Shown here: positions 1-7,456 of the stretch, one piece after another
Numbering within the stretch: position 1 is the first letter of the stretch
How the letters are laid out: each line of letters starts with the position of its first letter
Source of the DNA: Erysipelotrichaceae bacterium
Lineage (GTDB): Bacteria; Bacillota_I; Bacilli_A; Erysipelotrichales; Erysipelotrichaceae
Assembly: GCA_009773735.1 (NCBI GenBank)
Contig: WSYG01000001.1
Location: 1 to 64,000 of the forward strand
Length of the DNA stretch: 64,000 bases
Direction of reading: 5' to 3'
The notes under the pieces: model-generated
What the model saw: only the letters and a program-made list of their open reading frames with translations
Database searches by the model: none
What the model was told of the DNA's origin: nothing
Made by a program: the position numbers and the translations under genes

Positions 1-17
1 CCGTATAAGTTGTCCAT
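1..17 (-). CDS. Start of an unidentified gene, cut by the left edge
   Basis: A minus-strand ATG at 17-15 is preceded by a good ribosome site (AGGAGG on the minus strand at about 22-27). The first codons read Met-Asp-Asn-Leu-Tyr-Gly and then leave the window. Only the start is visible, so no function can be given. It lies just downstream of the terminator that ends the rRNA methyltransferase operon. Confidence 0.4.
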
Positions 18-47
18 ATGTCCTCCTGTTATTTGAATGATTATATC

Positions 48-73
48 AAAAAACCCCTTGGGTTAAAAGGGGT
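48..73 (-). terminator. Rho-independent terminator of the MFS-U32-U32-trmH operon
   Basis: On the minus strand a CCCCTT/AAGGGG stem (54-59 with 67-72) with a 7-nt loop is followed by six T (complement of A48-53). It overlaps the stop codon of the methyltransferase gene. Confidence 0.85.
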
Positions 74-798
74 CATCGTCTTTGTCTTGCGACTTCAAAA
101 CACAATACAGCTGTTGCACTAACCGCATTAAGGGCTACTTTGAGGTCAGTAGGATACGTTATCATCACCGCATGATCCATTTGCTCCATTACAGCAGAGG
201 ATAATCCACGCATTTCACCACCGATTCCCAGTATTACATTTTGTTTGAAATCAAAGTTGAGATAATCAATAGAGCTTTCATTTCGATAAGTGACCGCAAA
301 AGTATAGTTGTGTTGTTTTAAGGTTTGGATGCATTTTGTCAGATCATCTGCCATGATGAGATCGATCGCATCAAACAAACCAGCACTGCTTTTCATGAGT
401 GTCGATTGGGATGTTTCAAGTTGACGACTGCCCATCAAAATCGCATCAGCTCCTGCAATCGCAGCTGTACGAAAAATCTGACCTAGATTAAACGGGTCTT
501 CGATCCCTTCCACAAGCAATATAAATCCCTTCTCATTTTTGATGACAGATTCTAATGTTGATAAGGCTCTATCTTGAGCAAACGCAATCAAACCACCATG
601 GGTCTTGCCTTGGGTGTGTTTTTGGATCTCGTCAAGCGATATCCGTTTAAACAAGACCCCTTCTTTGTGACAAAGATTCTCAATGTACGTGAGATCTTTG
701 TTTGGCTTTTTAGTTTCATCCAAATAGACAACATCGATTTTTCGGCGATGATACTTCAATGCGGCTTTAATCGATAAAGCCCCTTCTAGTACGATCAT
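73..798 (-). CDS. SpoU/TrmH-family RNA 2'-O-methyltransferase
   Basis: Predicted SAM-dependent 2'-O-ribose methyltransferase of the SPOUT class, acting on rRNA or tRNA in the cytosol. The 241-residue protein has an N-terminal substrate-binding part (about 1-80) and a C-terminal SpoU domain. Visible family motifs are EGIEDPFNLGQIFRTA (motif 1), ILGIGGEMRGLS (motif 2, normally GxExxGLS) and LNAVSATAVLCFE (motif 3, normally LNVSxA). The length fits RlmB/TrmH proteins, but motif 2 and 3 are diverged, so the exact target (23S G2251 in RlmB) cannot be assigned. Its ATG overlaps the stop of the U32 gene upstream (ATGA at 795-798), so it is translationally coupled and is the last gene of the operon. 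Confidence 0.85.
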   Translation of the reverse strand: MIVLEGALSIKAALKYHRRKIDVVYLDETKKPNKDLTYIENLCHKEGVLFKRISLDEIQKHTQGKTHGGLIAFAQDRALSTLESVIKNEKGFILLVEGIEDPFNLGQIFRTAAIAGADAILMGSRQLETSQSTLMKSSAGLFDAIDLIMADDLTKCIQTLKQHNYTFAVTYRNESSIDYLNFDFKQNVILGIGGEMRGLSSAVMEQMDHAVMITYPTDLKVALNAVSATAVLCFEVARQRR

Positions 799-1994
799 AG
801 ATCATCCTTTCTGCGGATAAAGTCACCCGGATGGACATCAACAGGAATCAACATCGTGATTCTAGATAGTGGGATGTTGATCATAGGAAGAGTTTGACCC
901 GCTTCATCACGCATCACACTTAAGACAAAACTTTCAGAAATCCTTTTAGGACTAAACACTTCTAGGGTTTGTCCTAAGGAAACTTTATTTCTAATTTCGA
1001 TGATGGCTTCTTGATCAACAACACTGAGTACATTTCCAATAAAGTTTTGAACCACACTATCTTCTTGAGTCACATAGACTTGTCCATTTTTATCAGGAAT
1101 GGATCTTAAGAAACCTCCAAAGGTCAAACGGTTTTCAGCCAATCTCAATTCACGTTTACATTGTTGTTTCAAAGATTCAGTGGCGGACTGGCTTACCAAA
1201 GCTTCAATCCAAGTTCGATATGTTTTAACGATCACCGCAATATAATACGCTGATTTCATACGTCCTTCGATTTTAAAACTGATGACCCCTGCTTTGATCA
1301 TGTCTTCGATGTCATCTAGTGTTTCGAGATCTTTGGAACCCATGGTAAAGGGATTATCTGCAAGACTAATGATTTCATTCTCTTTAGTCAATTCATAGGT
1401 CCACCGACACGATTGAGCACAACCTCCTCGATTCGCATCACGTAAGGTCATATCATTGCTTAAAGTACATCGTCCTGAAAAATTAGTACACATTCCCCCA
1501 TGAATGAAGACTTCTGTAGGCAATTGAGATGTCTTGGAGATCTTAGCGATCGAGTCCAAATCCAATTCACGAGCCAATACGATCCGATCTACCCCATGAG
1601 ATCGATAATAAGCAATCGTCGCTGAATTGGTAACGGATAATTGAGTGCTCAAATGAACTTCATAGGTGCATTTTAAAGTTCGTGCTAATTGTGCGATATA
1701 CAGTGAAGCCACAATGATCGCATCGACTTTTATACGATCTAAATCCAATAAGTATTCTTCAAGTTGAACCATGTCTTCCTCATGAGCAATCATATTGACG
1801 GTCACGAAAAGTTTTTTACCTAAGTTATGGGCAAAATCAGCTGCTTCTTTGAGATCTGCGAGGTCAAAATTACTGGCTCTCGCACGAAGTGAAAAACGTT
1901 TGCCACCCACATATACTGCATCTGCACCATAAAGATAAGCTACCTTTGCACGTGTCAAATCACCTGCTGGGGCAAGAAGTTCGATCTTATTCAT
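795..1994 (-). CDS. U32 family protein, TrhP2/RlhA-like (tRNA/rRNA hydroxylation)
   Basis: 399-residue member of the former peptidase U32 family. In Bacillus the YrrO (TrhP2) and YrrN (TrhP1) pair makes 5-hydroxyuridine in tRNA from prephenate; the single E. coli homologues are TrhP and RlhA. The signature is clear: a (beta/alpha) barrel starting ELLAPAGD, then MCTNFSGRCTLSNDMT and RGGCAQSCRW, which supply the conserved cysteines expected to hold an Fe-S cluster. A C-terminal domain follows (about 290-399). The gene starts with ATG overlapping the stop of the partner gene (ATGA at 1991-1994) and has a good AAGGAG site. Being next to a second U32 gene supports the heterodimer role; old protease annotations are probably wrong. 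Confidence 0.85.
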   Translation of the reverse strand: MNKIELLAPAGDLTRAKVAYLYGADAVYVGGKRFSLRARASNFDLADLKEAADFAHNLGKKLFVTVNMIAHEEDMVQLEEYLLDLDRIKVDAIIVASLYIAQLARTLKCTYEVHLSTQLSVTNSATIAYYRSHGVDRIVLARELDLDSIAKISKTSQLPTEVFIHGGMCTNFSGRCTLSNDMTLRDANRGGCAQSCRWTYELTKENEIISLADNPFTMGSKDLETLDDIEDMIKAGVISFKIEGRMKSAYYIAVIVKTYRTWIEALVSQSATESLKQQCKRELRLAENRLTFGGFLRSIPDKNGQVYVTQEDSVVQNFIGNVLSVVDQEAIIEIRNKVSLGQTLEVFSPKRISESFVLSVMRDEAGQTLPMINIPLSRITMLIPVDVHPGDFIRRKDDL

Positions 1995-2875
1995 ACTTTC
2001 TCCTTGCTCAGATTGGTTTTACGATAGAAATAGCCTTTGAATAAAGGTAAAGACGTTTTATGAGTAAACGCTTCAATCTTTTTAGAGTCATGCGATTTAA
2101 TTTGATTTAAGATCAGTTCAAAATATTCTTTGGCATCTTCTTTATTTATAAACAAAGGATCAAAATGAATCCCAAAACATTGGGTTTCTTGTAGTTGAGG
2201 CAATTCTTCCAAAGGGTTCAAGATGCCTTGTGTAAACACACAAAAAGTATTGGCTTCTTCCAAGATCGGCATTTTTTCTTGTCGTTTCATTTCACGTAAA
2301 CGATAGTTGGTTTGATTGAGTGTGGGTTGTTCTTTTTGAATCAAAGACAAATAATTGCTTAATAAGGGACGTTTGCTGACCGACATCTGTAAATGTCCTG
2401 CCCCAAAGATCTCAACTTTATTGGGAAAAGCAGAACATATAACTAAGATTTCTTCTAGGGTCAATTCTTTAGAAATCATGACACGATCAACGGATTCAAG
2501 ATAAGTTCTCACTTCAAACGTGTTGGTTAAAATGGTTTCTGGGGCAAAAATCTTTTCACCTTGATAGCCCAGTTCATTAAGTAACATCAATACCGAAAGA
2601 TCCGCGAAATAAAAGCCTTGAATGGGATAATCCATAAGATCTTTGATCCAAGGTTTTAATCCCTCAAGTTGATTTTCTTCAATGAAGCCATTGATTTCTA
2701 TGTAGGTTGGCAGTTGTTGTTTGAGACAAGATTTCAAAACCTTCCAAAATTCAGCTTTGGTTTGTAGATGAGGATGTTTATAAGAATACACAGGTTCAGT
2801 GATGATGACATCGACATTGGGATTACTAAACACTGATATTTGATCAATATCATCTATATGCGCAAATAGTCTCAC
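1991..2875 (-). CDS. U32 family protein, TrhP1-like partner
   Basis: Smaller member (294 residues) of the U32 pair, comparable in size to Bacillus YrrN/TrhP1 and lacking the Cys-rich segment of its neighbour. The reading frame stays open upstream of 2875, but the start is best placed at the GTG at 2875. A GGAGG site lies at 2882-2886 on the minus strand, the GTG follows directly after the MFS stop at 2877, and the protein then begins VRLFAHIDDIDQI as YrrN-like proteins do. Further upstream codons would run inside the MFS gene. Its stop overlaps the start of the larger U32 gene. The partner role in tRNA hydroxylation is inferred from synteny and family. Confidence 0.75.
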   Translation of the reverse strand: MRLFAHIDDIDQISVFSNPNVDVIITEPVYSYKHPHLQTKAEFWKVLKSCLKQQLPTYIEINGFIEENQLEGLKPWIKDLMDYPIQGFYFADLSVLMLLNELGYQGEKIFAPETILTNTFEVRTYLESVDRVMISKELTLEEILVICSAFPNKVEIFGAGHLQMSVSKRPLLSNYLSLIQKEQPTLNQTNYRLREMKRQEKMPILEEANTFCVFTQGILNPLEELPQLQETQCFGIHFDPLFINKEDAKEYFELILNQIKSHDSKKIEAFTHKTSLPLFKGYFYRKTNLSKEKV

Positions 2876-2876
2876 G

Positions 2877-4184
2877 TCAAGCCTCCAGATACGCTTGTGA
2901 GCGCTTATTGAAGACAAGTAACACAAAGATGACCGCACACACAGACACAACGCTCAACCAACCAAATACGGTCTGATAGCGTTCACCTGCTGATAGACTT
3001 GGATCAACTAAACCTGCTAATAAAGCATAGATCTTATCTCCGTAATAGATGCCTACCGCAAAGAAGGTCTGATAGATACCCATGGTGACTTCACGCATCC
3101 CTACTGCAAAGGGTTGCATCGCCATACCCAATAAGACATTATAAGTCAATCCATAACCAAAACCATTGAGCGCATTGAGCCAAAATAAAGTTGTAGGATG
3201 AGTAACGGAAGATGCCAGTAAGGTAAAGATGCCACTTAGGGATAAACCTAAGATCAAGGTGTTTTTAACCCCAATTTTCTTCTTTAGTATGATCCCTACT
3301 AAGACCCCTGCGACAAGTTGTGATAAAGAATAGACCAATTCTACATAAGCGATCAAAAGTGGACTCATAGAGATCAATTCAGTCTTAGCGAAGTTATTCA
3401 TATTTGAACCAGATGAAGCAAAACGTACAAAGGATACCACGATGCCCAGTAAACTCAACAACAGAAAATAAGGATTGCTTAACGCTTTTTTAACATTGAC
3501 CCATGTGAAGTTACGAGTTGGTTTCTTATTGTCTTTCACAAAGAACAAGAACATCAAAGCCAGTGCTGATAACACAGCACTGATCGTCCACATGAATCCA
3601 TAATCTATGGGTTTATTGGAAGTTGCAAGATATTGTAAAGGTGACATCAAGAATTCTGCCAGTAGTGGGGCAACCGATAAAATAGAGACTGAAAAGATGG
3701 CTTGTGATGCTGAAAATGTTTCCGCAAACATAACATTGAATAAACTTAATAAACTGGCTCCTACACCCAGTGCCAAAGATGACCAATATAAACTCTCATA
3801 CGATGGATCGATGATGACCATGATTGAAGAACCAAACACAAATAAAAGGGCTAAAGCAATGAAGAATTTACGACTCTTAAAGAAATCTGAGAGCGCAAAA
3901 ACAGGTAGTCGAACAAAGATCGAAATTAGTCCATAAGCGGCTGCCATCGTAGCGGCAGCTGCCCCATCCAGCCCAAGTCCCCCATCCGCTATGGTTCCTG
4001 TCGCATAATTCTTGCGATAGGCTCTAATGATGTTGATGGCACTCCAAAAAAGAACCAATAAAATAAACACAAAGACTTGATATCGACTCAGTTTATACTT
4101 TCGAATCAAAAATATACTTAGTAATAAAGTCAATATGATCGTCAATCCGATCAGGATCAGTTTGTTGGACAACAGAGCAGTCAT
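2877..4184 (-). CDS. MFS transporter
   Basis: 435-residue integral membrane protein with about 12 predicted transmembrane helices and a short polar loop after helix 6 (FFVKDNKKPTRNF). It resembles major facilitator superfamily proteins, including a central MSPLLIAYVELVYSLSQLVAGVLVGIILKKKIG segment like the helix 7/8 loop of MFS carriers (shown here only as a region, about residues 273-305). Substrate unknown. It starts at ATG 4184 with an AAGGGGA ribosome site and is the first gene of the operon with the two U32 proteins and the methyltransferase. No link between transport and tRNA modification is evident, so the pairing may just be shared transcription. Confidence 0.75.
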   Translation of the reverse strand: MTALLSNKLILIGLTIILTLLLSIFLIRKYKLSRYQVFVFILLVLFWSAINIIRAYRKNYATGTIADGGLGLDGAAAATMAAAYGLISIFVRLPVFALSDFFKSRKFFIALALLFVFGSSIMVIIDPSYESLYWSSLALGVGASLLSLFNVMFAETFSASQAIFSVSILSVAPLLAEFLMSPLQYLATSNKPIDYGFMWTISAVLSALALMFLFFVKDNKKPTRNFTWVNVKKALSNPYFLLLSLLGIVVSFVRFASSGSNMNNFAKTELISMSPLLIAYVELVYSLSQLVAGVLVGIILKKKIGVKNTLILGLSLSGIFTLLASSVTHPTTLFWLNALNGFGYGLTYNVLLGMAMQPFAVGMREVTMGIYQTFFAVGIYYGDKIYALLAGLVDPSLSAGERYQTVFGWLSVVSVCAVIFVLLVFNKRSQAYLEA

Positions 4185-4229
4185 GGGATTCCCCTTAATG
4201 TGTTCATTTTATAGTATTCAAGACTAAAA

Positions 4230-4243
4230 ATAAAGCGCTTCAT
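4230..4243. promoter_or_regulatory. cre-like palindrome between divergent MFS and threonine aldolase genes
   Basis: ATAAAGCGCTTCAT is an imperfect palindrome with an AAGCGCTT core, as in LacI/CcpA-family operators. It sits 15 bp upstream of the extended -10 of the plus-strand gene. The outer bases do not fit the cre consensus well, so this is a weak call. Confidence 0.35.
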
Positions 4244-4254
4244 GAAAGTGAGCA

Positions 4255-4263
4255 TGATATAAT
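4255..4263 (+). promoter_or_regulatory. Extended -10 promoter for threonine aldolase
   Basis: TGATATAAT (TGn plus a perfect TATAAT) lies 19 nt before the ATG at 4282, with an AAGGTGG ribosome site between. No good -35 is visible, as is common for extended -10 promoters. Confidence 0.6.
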
Positions 4264-4281
4264 TCTTAAAAAGGTGGCTCT

Positions 4282-5298
4282 ATGAAAACGATTGACTTAA
4301 GAAGTGATACGGTTACTCAACCCACACAAGCCATGCGCAACGCTATGGCTAATGCTGAAGTAGGCGATGATGTCTATGGGGATGATCCAACGATCAACGA
4401 ACTTGAGACCTATGCAGCTCAACTTGTAAACAAAGAAGCGGCCTTATTTGTACCCTCTGGTACCATGGGCAATCAGTTGGCTTTAATGACCCATACTCAA
4501 AGAGGCGATGAAATCATCACAGGTGCTCACAGTCACATCGTGATCCATGAAGTTGGGGCGATCGCTGTATTATCCGGGGCTAATGTAAGAACGATTTCAC
4601 ATCCTGATGATTTTATTACGCCTGCCCAATTGATCAGAGCGATTCGATCCAATGATATCCATGAACCATATAGTTCTGTCTTATCGATGGAAAATGCCTT
4701 GTCTAACGGAAAAGTCATGCCTTTAAATCTGATGAAAGAAAATTTCGAGATTGCTGATAAAAATGGACTCTTTGTTCATTTAGATGGAGCTCGTCTATTT
4801 AATGCTGCCGTTGCTTTAAACGTTGAAGTATCTGATTTGACCCAATATTGTGATAGTGTCATGTTTTGTTTGTCTAAAGGACTTTGTGCGCCGATTGGAT
4901 CGATATTAGCTGGTTCACAAGATTTTATCCACAGAGCTCGGAAAAATCGTAAGTTGCTGGGCGGTGGGATGAGACAAGCTGGATTTTTAGCAGCAGCAGG
5001 ACTTATAGCCTTAAAAGAAATGCGGTTACGTCTACATGAAGATCATGAAAACGCAAAATATCTTGCTCAAAAACTGTTAGACAGCGGATTGGTCACACTA
5101 AACATAGAAGATGTTCAAATCAACATGGTATTCTTTGATTTCATCGATTCACATTTCAATCATGATGATTTCAGTGACTATTTACTTAAAAATGGCGTCA
5201 AGATCAATCCTGACTTTCCAACATATCGTTTTGTAACCCATTATTGGGTCAGTAAAGAAGATATTGATTTTGTGGTCGATTTGATTAAGCATTACTAA
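4282..5298 (+). CDS. ltaE: Low-specificity L-threonine aldolase
   Basis: PLP enzyme cleaving L-threonine or allo-threonine to glycine and acetaldehyde. The 338-residue protein matches the beta-eliminating lyase/threonine aldolase family from end to end: N-terminal [51 protein letters not shown] (PLP-binding Asp) and the Schiff-base lysine in [12 protein letters not shown] (about Lys199). The start is supported by the AAGGTGG site. It is a single-gene unit with its own extended -10 promoter and a terminator at 5337-5360. It probably supplies glycine or uses threonine as a carbon source. Confidence 0.93.
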   Translation: MKTIDLRSDTVTQPTQAMRNAMANAEVGDDVYGDDPTINELETYAAQLVNKEAALFVPSGTMGNQLALMTHTQRGDEIITGAHSHIVIHEVGAIAVLSGANVRTISHPDDFITPAQLIRAIRSNDIHEPYSSVLSMENALSNGKVMPLNLMKENFEIADKNGLFVHLDGARLFNAAVALNVEVSDLTQYCDSVMFCLSKGLCAPIGSILAGSQDFIHRARKNRKLLGGGMRQAGFLAAAGLIALKEMRLRLHEDHENAKYLAQKLLDSGLVTLNIEDVQINMVFFDFIDSHFNHDDFSDYLLKNGVKINPDFPTYRFVTHYWVSKEDIDFVVDLIKHY

Positions 5299-5336
5299 AA
5301 TGAGATACAATTCTATTTTTTAGATAAATTAAGATG

Positions 5337-5360
5337 GCACCTATAAAAAGGTGTTTTCTT
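5337..5360 (+). terminator. Terminator after threonine aldolase
   Basis: CACCT/AGGTG stem (5338-5342 with 5349-5353), 6-nt A-rich loop, then TTTTCTT. A short stem, but correctly placed 40 nt after the stop. Confidence 0.7.
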
Positions 5361-5393
5361 AAAAATTAGTAAAATTTAATGCTGAATAAATGC

Positions 5394-5422
5394 TTGACAC
5401 TAATTTAACAAACCGATAAACT
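5394..5422 (+). promoter_or_regulatory. Sigma-A promoter for the amino-acid permease
   Basis: TTGACA at 5394-5399, 17-bp spacer, TAAACT at 5417-5422. The ATG follows at 5453 with a GAGAGGAG-type ribosome site. Confidence 0.8.
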
Positions 5423-5452
5423 TAAACACATGTTATCTGTGAGAGGAGAACT

Positions 5453-6850
5453 ATGGAAAACACACAAAAGAGGAAGTTTGGTCTCTTAACCACGGTCGCG
5501 ATGATTGTTGGGATCGTCATCGGCTCTGGTATCTTTTTTAAGACAGACAATATTCTAAGTGCGGTTGGGGGATCGGTCGCTTTGGGAGTATTGGCTTTTA
5601 TTGTAGGTGGAGTTGGCATTGTTTTCGGCGGTTTGACCATCGCTGTTTTGGCGAGAAGAGATGAAAATGTTGGAGGCTTGATTACCTATTGTGAAATGAC
5701 TTGGGGTAAAACGCTGGGATATTTGGCAGGTTGGTTTCAGACGACCTTATACTATCCACCTTTGGTTGCGGTTATTGCTTGGGTATCTGCGATGTATGGG
5801 TCAATGTTGTTTGGATGGACAGATTCAAAGATCGTTTTGGGGATGACTTTTGATTTCTTACCTGAATGGCCTTTTCCTTTTACTGTGGGTGTTTGGGTCA
5901 TTTCATTATCTGTCATGATTCTGTTTTTCATCTTTAATGCCTTTCAAACCAAACTAGCCGGACAATTTCAAAGTCTTGCCATGATCATCAAAGTTTCTGC
6001 TTTGATCATCCTTGGATTTACTGGGATTGTTTTTGGAAATCCAACAACAGTTGTTCAATTTGCAGATTGGGGAATGATTGGAGGCGGTTTGTTTTTAGCT
6101 TTGGTGCCGATCGCATATGCTTATGACGGATGGCAAGTAGCCCCTTCTGTTGCCCATGAGATCAAAAATCCAAAGCGAAATCTACCTTTGGCACTAACTT
6201 TCGCGCCTTTATTAATTATGGTAATCTATGTTGCCTACTTTGTTGGGATCAATGCGGTTTTAGGTCCTACACAGGTTTTAGAGTTGGGAGATGGCGCTGT
6301 CAGTGCATTTGCCCAAAAGTTTTTCGGAGCTGTCGGTTATCGAATCGTTTTAACAGCTGTGGTCATTTCAGTTTTAGGAACCTTGAATGGTTTGATTCTT
6401 GGCTACATTCGTTTGCCTTATGCGTTAGGTTTGCGTAATGAATTGCCATTAAGCAACAAGTTTGCCTCAGTTGATTCAAGAACAGACATTCCTATGTTTT
6501 CTGCGATGTTTACTTTTGTGATGTCTCTGTTTTGGCTAGCACTTCATTTCGCAACCACTGTTGGTGTTATCGTCTATGGTTGGAAAGTCTTCTCTGGAAT
6601 CTCAGTCGATGAGCTTTCAATCATCCTAATTTACATATTCATGGTTCTCATCTATCTAGGAGTCATGAAAGATTTCCTAATCAAAAAAGTTGGTAATTGG
6701 ATTCAAGGCTTCGTATTTCCACTTTTAGCTGTGATTGGGGCATCTACCGCTATCTATGGCGGTTTTCTAAGTCCAATGGTTGCGACTTATCTTGTCATAT
6801 GTCTGATCGTTATCGTTGGTGGATTATTCATACGTCCAAAAACCAGATAA
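5453..6850 (+). CDS. APC-family amino-acid permease (SteT-like)
   Basis: 465-residue membrane protein with about 12 hydrophobic helices. The start MIVGIVIGSGIFFKTD is the helix 1 substrate-binding GSGIF motif of APC-superfamily transporters. PIAYAYDGWQVAPSVAHEIKNPKRNLP is the conserved helix 6 and intracellular loop region of the LAT/SteT branch (residues about 225-250). It probably exchanges or imports neutral amino acids such as serine or threonine, which fits the threonine aldolase just upstream, though each gene has its own promoter and terminator. Substrate is inferred from family only. Confidence 0.85.
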   Translation: MENTQKRKFGLLTTVAMIVGIVIGSGIFFKTDNILSAVGGSVALGVLAFIVGGVGIVFGGLTIAVLARRDENVGGLITYCEMTWGKTLGYLAGWFQTTLYYPPLVAVIAWVSAMYGSMLFGWTDSKIVLGMTFDFLPEWPFPFTVGVWVISLSVMILFFIFNAFQTKLAGQFQSLAMIIKVSALIILGFTGIVFGNPTTVVQFADWGMIGGGLFLALVPIAYAYDGWQVAPSVAHEIKNPKRNLPLALTFAPLLIMVIYVAYFVGINAVLGPTQVLELGDGAVSAFAQKFFGAVGYRIVLTAVVISVLGTLNGLILGYIRLPYALGLRNELPLSNKFASVDSRTDIPMFSAMFTFVMSLFWLALHFATTVGVIVYGWKVFSGISVDELSIILIYIFMVLIYLGVMKDFLIKKVGNWIQGFVFPLLAVIGASTAIYGGFLSPMVATYLVICLIVIVGGLFIRPKTR

Positions 6851-6886
6851 TATACCGACTTCAACCAAATAATCTCACATGTTTAG

Positions 6887-6912
6887 AAAAGCACCTTCAA
6901 AAAGGTGCTTTT
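6887..6912. terminator. Bidirectional terminator between permease and bcp
   Basis: AAAAGCACCTT/AAGGTGCTTTT perfect 11-bp stem with a 4-nt loop. T tracts occur on both strands, so it can serve the plus-strand permease and the minus-strand peroxiredoxin gene. Confidence 0.85.
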
Positions 6913-6950
6913 AGTTGGTGTAATAAATCTTAAGAGAAGACTTTCGGTTT

Positions 6951-7415
6951 TTAATTCTTGATGACGCTAAGCACTTGCTGGACATCTTCTTCAGGTTTGA
7001 CTTTATCAAATATGGCTATGATCTTGCCTTGCGGATCGATCACGAAGGTCGTTCTAACAACCCCCATGGTGATGTTTCCATACATGTTTTTTTCTTTGTA
7101 GACATCATATAAAGTCACGACTTCTTTTTGTTCATCGGCTAACAATTCAAAGTTCAAATTAAACTTCGCTAAGAATGTAGAGTGGCTTTTTTCATCATCT
7201 TTACTGATCCCAAATACTTTGATGTTTCGATCTGTAAATTCCTTCATCGAATCGCGATAGGAACAGGCTTGTACAGTACATCCTGGTGTATCGTCTTTGG
7301 GATAAAAATATAAGACAACATATTGTCCTCTGTAATCAGAGAGCGTTCTTTTTTCACCGTTTTGATTGGTGAGGGTAAAATCTGGGGCAAATTCATTAAC
7401 GTTTGGTTTTGGCAT
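6951..7415 (-). CDS. bcp: Thioredoxin-dependent peroxiredoxin (Bcp/PrxQ type)
   Basis: 154-residue peroxidase that reduces H2O2 and organic hydroperoxides using thioredoxin or a similar donor. The family motif FYPKDDTPGCTVQACSYRD carries the peroxidatic Cys46 and the resolving Cys51, the CxxxxC spacing typical of BCP/PrxQ. GVVRTTFVIDPQGKI near residue 120 is also conserved. Start ATG 7415 has an AGGAGA site. It lies 42 nt downstream of the GH13 gene on the same strand and may be co-transcribed with it. Together with rubredoxin and the flavodiiron protein in this window it points to an anaerobe that handles low oxygen. Confidence 0.95.
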   Translation of the reverse strand: MPKPNVNEFAPDFTLTNQNGEKRTLSDYRGQYVVLYFYPKDDTPGCTVQACSYRDSMKEFTDRNIKVFGISKDDEKSHSTFLAKFNLNFELLADEQKEVVTLYDVYKEKNMYGNITMGVVRTTFVIDPQGKIIAIFDKVKPEEDVQQVLSVIKN

Positions 7416-7456
7416 AAGTTTCTCCTATCGTTATTTAAACACATCAAACCGTTGCA

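Noticed and set aside
795..2875. Collagenase-type peptidases
   Set aside because: U32 proteins of this pair type act in RNA hydroxylation; the Cys motifs match that group and no protease signature is seen.
2876..2950. Longer N-terminus for the small U32 protein
   Set aside because: It lies inside the MFS gene and lacks family similarity; GTG 2875 has a strong GGAGG.
3607..3936. Plus-strand 109-residue open frame
   Set aside because: Antisense shadow of the MFS gene, with lysine- and serine-rich composition and no ribosome site.
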